A stretch of DNA of 64,000 nt from Hyphomonas sp. BRH_c22 (GTDB lineage Bacteria > Pseudomonadota > Alphaproteobacteria > Caulobacterales > Hyphomonadaceae). Below the pieces are notes generated by a model. The model searched no databases, had not been told where the DNA came from, and saw only the letters and a list, made by a program, of their open reading frames with translations. The DNA is taken from contig NZ_LADU01000005.1 in assembly GCF_000961795.1 (NCBI RefSeq), positions 62,001 to 126,000 of the forward strand. The letters run 5' to 3'. This document shows, piece by piece, positions 45,419-53,727 of this stretch (the stretch's first letter is position 1; every line of letters begins with the position of its first letter). Both the position numbers and the translations under genes were made by a program.

Positions 45419-45966
45419 CGCGGATCGTGAGCCAAGTATCAAGTCTGGGTATCCGCGCTTTTCAAGTAACCCCAAAACGGGCTGCGAAAACTTCTTTTTC
45501 CACTCAGATTGTGCTGAAAAGTCAAAAATCGCAGTTCACACCGTATACGGATAGCTATAAGTCACTGTATCGGCTCAACAAAATTCTTCGAGAAATGTTC
45601 AAAATTAGTGATTTTCGATTTTGGGGACTTTTTCAACACAATCACTCACAAAGAGAATGTTGGTTCGCCTTTAGACGCCACCCCACAAGTTGACCTGGCG
45701 CATTGTCTCAATCTGCGATTACGGATATTATTCACGGAATTATCCCAGCACCAATAAGCCCGGAACTGTCTGCATTCATAGTGGTATTCGCCATGAATGC
45801 AGACAAGGCCCTGAACACCAGCGAACAATTCCGGCATTCGGCGGCAGAACGACGACCTGAATCGTCTTAAGCAAAGTCAGCGAAGCACCTAACGGTATTT
45901 CGCTGACTTTCAAATGTTAAACGAACCTACCTAGCCGCCTCAAGGTCAGTTACGCTTACATCAACG
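45419..45966. other. Intergenic region with two perfect hairpins
   Basis: No credible gene. Two hairpins stand out. The first has arms GTCTGCATTCAT (45768-45779) and ATGAATGCAGAC (45793-45804) with a 13-base loop. The second has arms AAAGTCAGCGAA (45873-45884) and TTCGCTGACTTT (45899-45910) with a 14-base loop. Short frames here do not resemble known proteins. Confidence 0.5.
45873..45910 (-). terminator. Stem-loop downstream of the TonB-dependent receptor gene
   Basis: A perfect 12-bp stem with a 14-base loop, 57 bp past the receptor stop on the minus strand. The outer pairs are A-T, which gives only three U after the stem, so it is either an intrinsic terminator of weak type or a stabilising 3' structure. 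Confidence 0.5.
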
Positions 45967-48426
45967 TCAGAAACGAAGACGGGCGGTTGCTCCGAAGGTC
46001 AGAGGTGGCGACAGGAACGCTCCAACAGCGGTTCCAGGCGCTGTTTGCGTGGCAGCATTGCCCTGGAGGGGCGTATCGAAAGCCAGCTCGTAATAGTCCT
46101 CGTCAAACAGGTTCTGCGCCCAAACCTCCAGCTCAAACGGTGAATTGTCGCTATAGAATGCCATCCTCGCATTGACCACGACCAAATCGTCAACTTCCTT
46201 GAGCGGATCGAGGTTCGACCCTGTATTATACCGTGAAGTGAATCGGCTCGACACATTGAATCTCGCATCCCAGTCGCTGATAAACGGGGTCTCATAAGTT
46301 GCGGCCAACGTTCCGGACCAGCGGGGCGCGAACGAAATCGTGCTTCCCGGCAGACGCGGGGGGGCAAAAAAGTCTACCGCTTCGAAATCGTCATACTGGG
46401 TTTCCGCATAGACGAGGCCGCCCTGAAGCGTCAGTCCTTCAAGCTGTTCAGGCAGGTATCGGATATCGAACTCAGCGCCCTTGGAAATCACACCGGGAAC
46501 GGATGTCACGATGAAACTCGTACCGGTGAACGTGTTGAGCTGAAAGTCGCTATATTCCTGATAGAATATCGCACCATTGAAGAACAAGCTATTTGCCGCA
46601 TTGTTGGTCTTGAAGCCGACCTCATACGCATCCACAGTTTCGGGATCGAAACCGGTGTCCAGATTCGGTTGAAACGGCGTGGGATCTGAGGGACCAAACT
46701 GGCTGCGGTCAAGGTTGAAACCACCGGCCTTGTAACCGCGCGAATAGGACGCGTAGGACATCAGATTTTCATTGACCCGATATGCCCCCTTCACTGTACC
46801 TGACAAATCGTCGTCAGAGCGATCCTGCGTGGATCTCACACCGACGAAGTTGTCGTTCGTCCAAGGCAAGCAAAGCGTTGGGGTCAACCCACCTGCAGCC
46901 CCAAATACAGTCAAGGCTGTGGCACAGCTACCTGCATTGCCATCAAAATTGGATTCCAGCGTCTTCTCATCGATCGTATAACGAAGGCCGACGGTCAGGT
47001 CGAACTGATCGGTCAAGCTGAACGTATTGTTCGTAAAGATCGCGTATGTGTCCGAAGATTGTTCATAAACGTCCGCAGTTGCATTGGCCTCACCCGTGTA
47101 AATGTTACCGGGCAGCGCAGCGAGATTGAACGCACCACCGCTCGCACCGAGCAGCAATTGCTGAAAGTAGAAAAAGTAATCATTGCCGTAACGGATGAAA
47201 TCTGAACGGTCGAGAGTCTCATTTGCGTAGAAGGCACCCACCTGCCAGTCAATGTTGTCGGTGGCACCTGCGAACCGCAACTCCTGGCTGAAAGTCGCAA
47301 AAGCATCCACGGAAGTTTCATCATCACGATACCAAAGATCAGCCGCGCTGAAATCGGTATCTTGACCCGAGCCATTTTCCCAGTCGCGATACGATGTGAT
47401 GGATGTCAGTTCACCGAATCCGGTCTGCCACTTGATATTGGCTGACACGCCCCAGTCTTCGGTCGTCTGCGTGGCGTCGCGGTTCGCAAAGGCGACGCGA
47501 TCGAACGGATCGATCGGGAAAGCAGAGGCACCATCGCCGCCGGCCAACAGCGTAACCAGCGGGCCTCTGGCCGGGTCCACCGAGACATAGTCACCCATGC
47601 AACAATCTTCTTCCCGGTCAGTATAGTCAGCCGAGAGAAGGATTTCGAGGTCGCCCGAAGGCTCAAAAAGAAGCTGGCCTCGAAAGGAGTAGAAGTCATA
47701 CTGACTCGTTTCGTCTTCGGTACGCGGACCATTGCCCGTCTTTACGTCGAGAAGACCGCCGCGCTCCTCATAGACCCCAAAAAGGCGACCGCTCACTGTT
47801 TCAGAAAGCGGTCCGGTAACTTCTGCAGAGGTGCGAAGGAAGCCTTCGTTGCCGATCCCGACCTCGAAGATAGACTCAAGCTCGTCAGACGGTTTCTTGG
47901 TAATGATATTTATAACGCCCGCAGAAGTCGACTTGCCAAACAAGGTGCCTTGCGGCCCTTTTAGCACTTCGATTCGCTCGATTTCGCCGAGATCTCCAAA
48001 GGAAACGCCATTCCTGGCGCGCGGAACCCCATCGATAACGACGCCGACGGAACTTTCGAGGCCAGGATTGTCTCCTACCGTGCCAATGCCGCGAATACGC
48101 GCCGTCGTATTTGCTTGCTTTGACGACGAAGTCACAAGCAGGCCGGGCGTAACGACCGTCAGATCTTTAATATCCTTAACGCCCGCATCACTGAGAAGTT
48201 CACCGGACAAAGCCGTCACAACGATCGGCACATCTTGCAGACTTTGCTCGCGCTTTTGCGCCGTAACTGTAATTGCGCCCAGACGACGTGTGGTCTCTGC
48301 GTTTTCGGTTGTCGATGTAGTACCCTGCTCGTCCACTTCAACTTGTGCATGAGCACCTGCGGCGAGCAGCAATGCCGCCAAAGATACCGAAGCAGTTGTC
48401 TTAGACAGCGTGTTAAAATAATGCAC
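45967..48426 (-). CDS. TonB-dependent outer-membrane receptor
   Basis: 819 aa with a signal peptide (SVSLAALLLAAGAHAQ), a plug domain beginning ITVTAQKREQSLQDVPIVVTALSG and containing TARIRGIGTVGDNPGLESSVGVVIDGV and IERIEVLKGPQGTLFGKSTSAGVINIIT, and a 22-strand barrel ending in FGATARLRF with terminal Phe. The plug is typical of receptors for organic compounds in sphingomonads and Caulobacterales, not of classic siderophore receptors. Transport needs TonB-ExbBD encoded elsewhere. Its promoter holds a palindrome at 48448-48464 resembling a site near the second MarR gene. Confidence 0.93.
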   Translation of the reverse strand: MHYFNTLSKTTASVSLAALLLAAGAHAQVEVDEQGTTSTTENAETTRRLGAITVTAQKREQSLQDVPIVVTALSGELLSDAGVKDIKDLTVVTPGLLVTSSSKQANTTARIRGIGTVGDNPGLESSVGVVIDGVPRARNGVSFGDLGEIERIEVLKGPQGTLFGKSTSAGVINIITKKPSDELESIFEVGIGNEGFLRTSAEVTGPLSETVSGRLFGVYEERGGLLDVKTGNGPRTEDETSQYDFYSFRGQLLFEPSGDLEILLSADYTDREEDCCMGDYVSVDPARGPLVTLLAGGDGASAFPIDPFDRVAFANRDATQTTEDWGVSANIKWQTGFGELTSITSYRDWENGSGQDTDFSAADLWYRDDETSVDAFATFSQELRFAGATDNIDWQVGAFYANETLDRSDFIRYGNDYFFYFQQLLLGASGGAFNLAALPGNIYTGEANATADVYEQSSDTYAIFTNNTFSLTDQFDLTVGLRYTIDEKTLESNFDGNAGSCATALTVFGAAGGLTPTLCLPWTNDNFVGVRSTQDRSDDDLSGTVKGAYRVNENLMSYASYSRGYKAGGFNLDRSQFGPSDPTPFQPNLDTGFDPETVDAYEVGFKTNNAANSLFFNGAIFYQEYSDFQLNTFTGTSFIVTSVPGVISKGAEFDIRYLPEQLEGLTLQGGLVYAETQYDDFEAVDFFAPPRLPGSTISFAPRWSGTLAATYETPFISDWDARFNVSSRFTSRYNTGSNLDPLKEVDDLVVVNARMAFYSDNSPFELEVWAQNLFDEDYYELAFDTPLQGNAATQTAPGTAVGAFLSPPLTFGATARLRF

Positions 48427-48447
48427 CTGGTTTCCTCCTTATGTTTA

Positions 48448-48464
48448 TAGCGTACTGTATGCTA
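48448..48464. promoter_or_regulatory. Palindromic operator candidate of the receptor gene
   Basis: TAGCGTAC-T-GTATGCTA is a 17-bp inverted repeat with one mismatch, 22-38 bp upstream of the receptor ATG. Its core TACTGTATG also occurs at 50415-50423 within a perfect palindrome. Confidence 0.45.
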
Positions 48465-48699
48465 TATTACTTTTCTGCGATGTGAATATTCATTTTGCCC
48501 ACTGCCAGAAATCGTCGCAATGTGATGCAAATTTGCAATAGATGTAAGCGCTAGACCGAACGCGCGACAGTCGGCTCAATTCAAGGCAATCTCATTGACC
48601 CATATTTGTGAAGGCTCGGACGTCGGCAAGCATCTTGTCTTTTTGCATTGTCGCGGGAAGGGTGCGTGTTTACCAGCGTAACGGCCAAGGCGCGACGAT
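48465..48699. other. Upstream region of the receptor gene, no gene seen
   Basis: The part next to the palindrome is AT-rich and probably holds the receptor promoter. The remainder up to the first IS3 fragment contains no credible gene. Confidence 0.4.
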
Positions 48700-48948
48700 T
48701 TGACGTCTCATCAGGAAGCGCGTTGCCAGCTGTCGCGACCGAACGAGGCATGGAGCACAGGTTTCGTCCACGTCCCACTCTACGACGGTTGCAAGATCAG
48801 AACCCTGAACATCATCGATGCCTTCACCAGACTTGTTCCAGCCATTGACTTTCGAGGGACGTACGCCGGTGCCGATATCGCTGAAACACTCGAACGGGTC
48901 TGCTCAAAACTTGAGCTATCCGGGTCGATCAGGGGCCGGACTTCACCT
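48700..48948 (+). mobile_element. IS3-family OrfB fragment (first)
   Basis: The frame reads RPNEAWSTGFVHVPLYDG, KIRTLNIIDAFTRLVPAID, then DIAETLERVCSKLELSGSIRG, the first part of an IS3-type integrase core (WSMDFV with its catalytic Asp replaced here by Gly, and the LNIIDAFTR strand). The rest is missing; the sequence joins another element after 48948. Because the Asp is changed, this piece was already dead. Confidence 0.7.
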
Positions 48949-49024
48949 GGAAAGGTAGTCATCCCTGAAAATAAGCGACTTGAAAACTGGACTTCTCCGG
49001 CGTTGATTATCGACGGAGACGAGA

Positions 49025-49640
49025 ATGAAGAAATCGCGATTCACAGACGCGCATATCCTTGCGAACTGGAGCTGAATTTGTAGATCAAGCCGAGGAAACG
49101 CCTGGTTCGGGAAGTTCCGGGCCCCTGGCGGTTCTGGAGCGGCCGAACGAAATGTGGTCGATGGACTTCATGGCCGACCAACTCGGCGATGGCTGGTCCT
49201 TCCGGACGCTAAATGTCCTCGAGGACTTTTACCGCGAAGGCCTTGGTATCGAAGTAGACTTCTCCCTGCCTGCAGCCCGTGTCGTTCGCATGCTTGAGCA
49301 AATCATTGAAGGGCTCGGAAAGCCGATGGGCATGCGCGTGGACAACGGGGCCGAAAAATATCAGTGGCAAGCTGCAGACCTGGGCAGCAAAGCGCGGCAT
49401 TGGCATCTTCTGCATCCAGCCTGGCAAGCCGCAGCAGTATGCCTATGTCGAGCGCTACAATCGGACCGTTCGGCAGGAATGGCCAGGACGGTTCATCTTC
49501 AATGCGATCAAGAAGGTCAAGGAACACGCTACGCGGTGGCTCTGGATTTACAACAATCAGCGCCCGGACATGGGCATCGGCGGGATTACCCCGCCATGGA
49601 ACTGAAACTTTCTGCGTAAAGTTCAGGAACCTGGCAGCTT
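49025..49640 (+). mobile_element. IS3-family element, internally deleted and frameshifted
   Basis: OrfA is reduced to [16 protein letters not shown] and a stop. OrfB continues as [42 protein letters not shown] and [13 protein letters not shown] in one frame. It then shifts to another for [35 protein letters not shown] and [18 protein letters not shown], and shifts back for AMELKLSA. The DDE residues (SMDFM, RVDNG, YVERYNR) are all visible. The downstream terminal sequence TTTCTGCGTAAAGTTCAGG lies at about 49608-49630. Confidence 0.75.
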
Positions 49641-49669
49641 AAAAATAGGATGATTACCGTTCACCACGC

Positions 49670-50134
49670 TCATTCCGCGCTTGGGATTAGCTTTTCAAGA
49701 CATCGACGGAAATCTCTAAGATCTTTCTCGTCGAAATCCGCAAATAACTCAGCGGCCGCACGTCTTCCGGCCCGATCAATTTTGGACTGCCGGGAGACTG
49801 CCAATCTAGAAGGCACAACCCTCCACACACGACGATCATCGCTGTCCGCGACCCGGGATACATATCCACTTCGCTCCAACTGGTCTATCAGAGACCCGAC
49901 AGAAGCTCGCCCCAGCTCCAATATCTCGGCTAACTCGGTTTGCGTAGGGTTAGAAAGCCGAAAAACATACAGCATCGCTCTCCATTGAGCCCGCGTGAGT
50001 TCCAAGGATGCCATATCCATATCAAATCGACGCCGAAGCACGCGCGTAACACGGCTTATCAGAAAAGCCAGCTCAACTCGCTCATCGCTCCAGAAATCAT
50101 TGTCAGCGAATCTCAGAATTTTCTCTTGGGGCAT
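49670..50134 (-). CDS. MarR-family transcriptional regulator (second)
   Basis: Start set at MPQEKILRFADNDFWSDERV (154 aa), which aligns in length with the MarR at 44921-45418; the longer frame would need a TTG start at 50209. The winged helix contains LTRAQWRAMLYVFRLSNPTQTELAEILEL and RASVGSLIDQLERSGYVSRVADSDDRRVWRV, a close match to the first MarR. The promoter gap holds the 26-bp palindrome at 50223-50248 and another at 50413-50423. It lies next to IS3 fragments, so its target genes may have been separated from it. Confidence 0.88.
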   Translation of the reverse strand: MPQEKILRFADNDFWSDERVELAFLISRVTRVLRRRFDMDMASLELTRAQWRAMLYVFRLSNPTQTELAEILELGRASVGSLIDQLERSGYVSRVADSDDRRVWRVVPSRLAVSRQSKIDRAGRRAAAELFADFDEKDLRDFRRCLEKLIPSAE

Positions 50135-50222
50135 TCCAACCAAACCTAGCCATGGTGTCAAAAGTTCACTCTGGCTTTGTGCAGCTCGAAATTCAACCGC
50201 TATATTCAAAGCAGGAAAAAAG

Positions 50223-50248
50223 TGCTGGCTAGATTAATCTAGCCAGCA
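50223..50248. promoter_or_regulatory. 26-bp perfect palindrome upstream of the second MarR gene
   Basis: The arm TGCTGGCTAGATT is followed at once by its exact reverse complement AATCTAGCCAGCA. There is no spacer. It lies 89-114 bp upstream of the chosen MarR start. No run of T follows on either strand, so a regulator site is more likely than a terminator. Confidence 0.6.
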
Positions 50249-50412
50249 AGTCTACCGAAACTGCGGAATGTAGGAGGAGGCCTTCCTGACGATGTGATAC
50301 TTTCCTCACTTCGTCAGGGCGACTGGTTTGACATTCCACCGCTCAGACAAGCCGCAGGCACTCGTGCTACCGGCTGTTGCCAACCCTAATACACGAAATT
50401 TCCGCACGGGTC

Positions 50413-50423
50413 CATACTGTATG
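50413..50423. promoter_or_regulatory. CATAC-T-GTATG palindrome
   Basis: A perfect 11-bp palindrome about 280 bp upstream of the second MarR start. The same core sits in the TonB-dependent receptor promoter (48448-48464). A further GTATG-CATT-CATAC inverted repeat lies near 50487-50500. Confidence 0.4.
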
Positions 50424-50564
50424 TAAGCAAACGGACTTTTGCCGACCCTTCATCGGCCTCCCGACGGCCCATTTGCTTGCATATGGTATGCATTCATACA
50501 ATGTGACCTGATATCCATTTGGTCCCGCATTTGAATGGAGAGTCTGTCGCAACGGAGACAGACA

Positions 50565-50690
50565 ATGCGCAAAAGCAAATTCACTAAGGAACAGATCATC
50601 GCGATCCTGGCTGAACAGGAACGAGGCGTGGCAACCGCAGACGTGTGCCGGCGTCATGGTGTCAGCTCGGCCAACTTCTATATCTATGGA
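50565..50690 (+). mobile_element. IS3-family OrfA fragment
   Basis: MRKSKFTKEQIIAILAEQER, GVATADVCRRHGVSSANFY is the helix-turn-helix start of an IS3-type OrfA. A ribosome-binding-like GGAG precedes it. It breaks off after about 42 codons where it meets the recombinase-associated fragment on the other strand. Confidence 0.75.
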
Positions 50691-51104
50691 CGGCTCTCCC
50701 GGTGCAAGCGATTTGAGTCCTGATCGAACCGGTATTGGATGCCAACATCTACTGGCAACGACCCGCAACGTGACGGCATCGCCTGGTGCCCAGACGCACA
50801 TGCCCTTGCGCTTCTCCACCATCCGGACATGCTTGCGCCGGGCGGCATGGCGAAGGGCCTGGACGACCTTGAAGACGACCGAATTGCGCAGCGTGGCATC
50901 CGTCGCGTCAAGTCGGCGCTCGATCATCACCCGCTCGGCGAGATCCCGGGTTGTGAGTTCGCCATCGACCTCAAGATGGCGCACACAGATGTCGGTGAAC
51001 AGCCGGATCGACGCATTTATATGAGCCAGGTCGTGCTTCGCCTGCGCGATCTGAGCCTGGTACGCCGTGATCCGCCCGTGGATCTCGGCGCGCTTGTCCT
51101 TCAC
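50690..51104 (-). pseudogene. Fragment of a recombinase-associated hypothetical gene
   Basis: Read from GTG at 51104 the product is VKDKRAEIHGRITAYQAQIA, HDLAHINASIRLFT, GELTTRDLAERVMIERRLDATD and VVFKVVQALRHAARRKHVRMVE. A similar arrangement (coiled-coil start, then LTT-type winged helix) is found in small proteins encoded beside site-specific recombinases in proteobacterial mobile elements. The middle is shortened and the 3' end runs into the IS3 OrfA fragment, so the gene is probably broken. Confidence 0.5.
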
Positions 51105-52093
51105 ACACACCTTGGGTGTGCCTGCTCCTCCCAAAGGGAGAGAATGCTTCTGAGTGCAGTTAAAAAAGCTAATGGCTGATCGAGCATCAAATGGTGGCGC
51201 GCCTCAGGTACGGCGATTATCGGAATGTCACCGCCCCCCAGCTCGCGGATGTAGTCAGCCGAGTCCCTGGTAAAGAGCTGACTCTTTCCGCCATGAACGA
51301 TGATCTTGCGGCCCGGCGCATTCACGAGTCGATGGCCGATTGTGAGCCATTCGTCGGACTTATTGCTTCGTCGGAATACCTCAGGTGAGAACTTCCATGT
51401 CCAACCGTCACCGTCGCGCCGCATTGAATGATACGCCATGTAATCTAGGAGGAACGGCTCGCCGACCGGCTGGGGCGGGGAAAGGACGTATCTTTTGCGC
51501 GCCTCTTCATAGCTCGCATAGGGCCGGTTGGGCTTGTCAGGATCACCTGATCCCGGGCTGGAGCGGCGATGGTTCCAGTATTGCTCCAGGAGCTCGGCTC
51601 GCATGACCATGAGATCGCAAATCACGACGCCGGAGAATGCATCGGGCGACAGGGTCACGGCTGTCAGCGCTGCGCCCGCGCCGAAACTGTGCGCGATGAT
51701 GGTGGGTTTGTGGCCATCTGTAAACAGATCGAGTGCCTCGGCAATCTCATCAAACTCGCGCCCCCTTGCCGCGGGATCGGCTTGCCCGCGCATCTCCGTG
51801 TCGCCCATGCCGGCGAGATCGAACGCCACCACGTCGTAATCTTCCGCGAGAAACGGAGCGATGAAGGCAAAGCAACGGGCGTGGGAGAGAAAGCCATGTG
51901 TCATAAGCACTTTCGGCTTTTTCCGGTCGCCCCAGCGAAAGTAATGCGTCCTGGCACCGTCGATCTCAACATAACCTTCTTCGCGCGGCACCTTGAGGGC
52001 CGACACAAACCATTCCGGCAGATGCGAACCATCGCCGGCCCAGACAGGGTCGATGTCGTCGGGAAAATCTCCAATCTTGGACAATACGTTCAT
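51101..52093 (-). CDS. Alpha/beta hydrolase
   Basis: 330 aa with VLMTHGFLSHARCF (oxyanion, about residue 62), nucleophile elbow IIAHSFGAGAALTAV (Ser about 136), and terminal EARHHLMLDQPLAF with the His (about 303). It may open the ester or lactone made by the monooxygenase encoded upstream, a common pairing. The start overlaps the monooxygenase stop by 4 bp. The last about 8 residues (SLWEEQAHPRCV) lie at a junction with mobile DNA, so the natural C-terminus may have been altered. Confidence 0.85.
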   Translation of the reverse strand: MNVLSKIGDFPDDIDPVWAGDGSHLPEWFVSALKVPREEGYVEIDGARTHYFRWGDRKKPKVLMTHGFLSHARCFAFIAPFLAEDYDVVAFDLAGMGDTEMRGQADPAARGREFDEIAEALDLFTDGHKPTIIAHSFGAGAALTAVTLSPDAFSGVVICDLMVMRAELLEQYWNHRRSSPGSGDPDKPNRPYASYEEARKRYVLSPPQPVGEPFLLDYMAYHSMRRDGDGWTWKFSPEVFRRSNKSDEWLTIGHRLVNAPGRKIIVHGGKSQLFTRDSADYIRELGGGDIPIIAVPEARHHLMLDQPLAFLTALRSILSLWEEQAHPRCV

Positions 52094-53727
52094 TTCGTTA
52101 AGTGTTCCTTGCTAGTGGGTTTGTCGATCACGAAGCCGCGATACTCCTCGTTCGCTACATCTTCGCAGAGTGCGACATAGCCAGACACGCTTGGAAAATT
52201 GATCAGTTGACGCTTCTTGCCCGGGATGTTTGCGCCCATGTACCAAGAATCCGCTTCGGGAAAGAGTGTCATCGCGCCTGCTTGGGCAACCATTTCGGTC
52301 CAGCCCGTTTCAGCTGCCGGATCGGCTTCGAAAAGATCGACACCATTTTCCCGCATCCAGACCAGAAAGTCGCAGATCCAGTCACCCTGTATCTCTGCGC
52401 TGGTCGGGCCGTTTGAGAAACCCGACGGGCTGAGTGGCCCGTATGCGAACAGCATATTGGGAAAGCCCGCTACTGCCATGCCCAGATAGGCGCGTACTCT
52501 GTCTTCCCACGCATGGGAAAGTGATAGGCTGTTCGTCCCCGTGATGTTCATATCGATCAGCCCGCCGCGCCCAGCATCGAAGCCGGTGGCGAAAACGATG
52601 AGGTCGCATTCCATCTCGCCGTCATCGGTCTCGATCGCGTGCGGCTTGACCCGGATGATCGGAGTTGCCTTGAGATCGACCAGCGCGACATTCTCCTGCG
52701 CGAAAATCTCGTAGTATCCCTGCTCGAGCGAAGGTCTCTTCGTGCCGAATGGATGCGGCGGTTCGGAAGGCGCGAGCAGCTCAACAAGGTTGGGGTTGAC
52801 AATCCTTGCGCGAACCTTGTCGCGCCAGAAATCATAGGCGTGGCGGTTAGCTTCGCGATTGATAAGCAGGTCGGCGAAATTGTGATACCAGAACCTGAGG
52901 CCACCCTGTTGCCACAGATCTTCAAAGTGCGCGGTGCGCGCTTTCTCGTCAACTTCGAGCGCCGATACGTCTAGCGATTGGCATTCGAACCCTCCGCTCG
53001 TCTGCTTGCGCGTTTCGAAGATAGCAGCATAGCCCTTCTTGTCCCGTTCCTGGTCTTCTTCCGAAAGCTTCTTCTGCTGCATAGGCAGCGCCAGGATTGG
53101 TGTTCTTTGATAGAGGGTCAGCTTCGATGCGGACTTGGCCGCTTCTTGCGCGACTTGCACACCGCTTGCACCGGTGCCGATCAAGGCAACCTTACGTCCG
53201 CTGAGATCGACACCCTGCTGCGGCCAGCGCGCCGTGTGAAACCATTGGCCTTCGAAATCCTCAAGGCCGGGAAAATTGGGGACATACGGCTTTGATGCGA
53301 AACCAAGAGCGGGCAACAGGAACCGTGTCGAAACAGTTTTGTCGCTGTCGAGTTGCAGACGCCATTGCTTCGTCTCCTTCTCATAGTGCGCGCCTCTGAC
53401 CCCTGACCCCATGCGCATCATGGGCCACAGGTCGAGCGTATCGCAAACATGCCGGAAATACGCCCTGAGCTCTTCCCAACCGGGAAATCGCTCGCTCCAG
53501 GCCCATGATTTCCACACTTCAGGTATCGAGAACTCGTAAAGCGGAACCTGTGAATCCACTCGTGCGCCTGGATAGCAATTCCAGTACCAGATGCCGCCGG
53601 GCTGGGCCGCAGCATCCACCAGCAACACGTTGAACCCAGCGTCACGCAACTTGTGGAGCAGGTAGATCCCGCTGAAGCCGGCACCGACGATTACAGCGTC
53701 GTAATCGGGAGAAACCCGATTGCTCAC
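52090..53727 (-). CDS. Baeyer-Villiger-type flavin monooxygenase
   Basis: GTG at 53727, overlapping the ligase stop as GTGA, is chosen over longer frames; 545 aa. The FAD site is DAVIVGAGFSGIYLLHKLRDAG (about residues 10-31), the NADPH site VALIGTGASGVQVAQEA (about 180), and between them FEGQWFHTARWPQ matches the Baeyer-Villiger fingerprint FxGxxxHxxxW(P/D). Such enzymes insert oxygen next to a ketone to give an ester or lactone. It is next to a hydrolase that could open the product and a CoA ligase. Substrate not readable. Confidence 0.9.
   Translation of the reverse strand: MSNRVSPDYDAVIVGAGFSGIYLLHKLRDAGFNVLLVDAAAQPGGIWYWNCYPGARVDSQVPLYEFSIPEVWKSWAWSERFPGWEELRAYFRHVCDTLDLWPMMRMGSGVRGAHYEKETKQWRLQLDSDKTVSTRFLLPALGFASKPYVPNFPGLEDFEGQWFHTARWPQQGVDLSGRKVALIGTGASGVQVAQEAAKSASKLTLYQRTPILALPMQQKKLSEEDQERDKKGYAAIFETRKQTSGGFECQSLDVSALEVDEKARTAHFEDLWQQGGLRFWYHNFADLLINREANRHAYDFWRDKVRARIVNPNLVELLAPSEPPHPFGTKRPSLEQGYYEIFAQENVALVDLKATPIIRVKPHAIETDDGEMECDLIVFATGFDAGRGGLIDMNITGTNSLSLSHAWEDRVRAYLGMAVAGFPNMLFAYGPLSPSGFSNGPTSAEIQGDWICDFLVWMRENGVDLFEADPAAETGWTEMVAQAGAMTLFPEADSWYMGANIPGKKRQLINFPSVSGYVALCEDVANEEYRGFVIDKPTSKEHLTK

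Noticed and set aside
45646..45837. A 63-codon minus-strand frame with several Cys and Trp
   Set aside because: It covers the first hairpin and has no ribosome-binding site or recognised motif.
50367..50690. The 3' part of the open frame that continues the recombinase-associated relic
   Set aside because: It is the antisense of IS3 OrfA and its leader and has no independent coding character.
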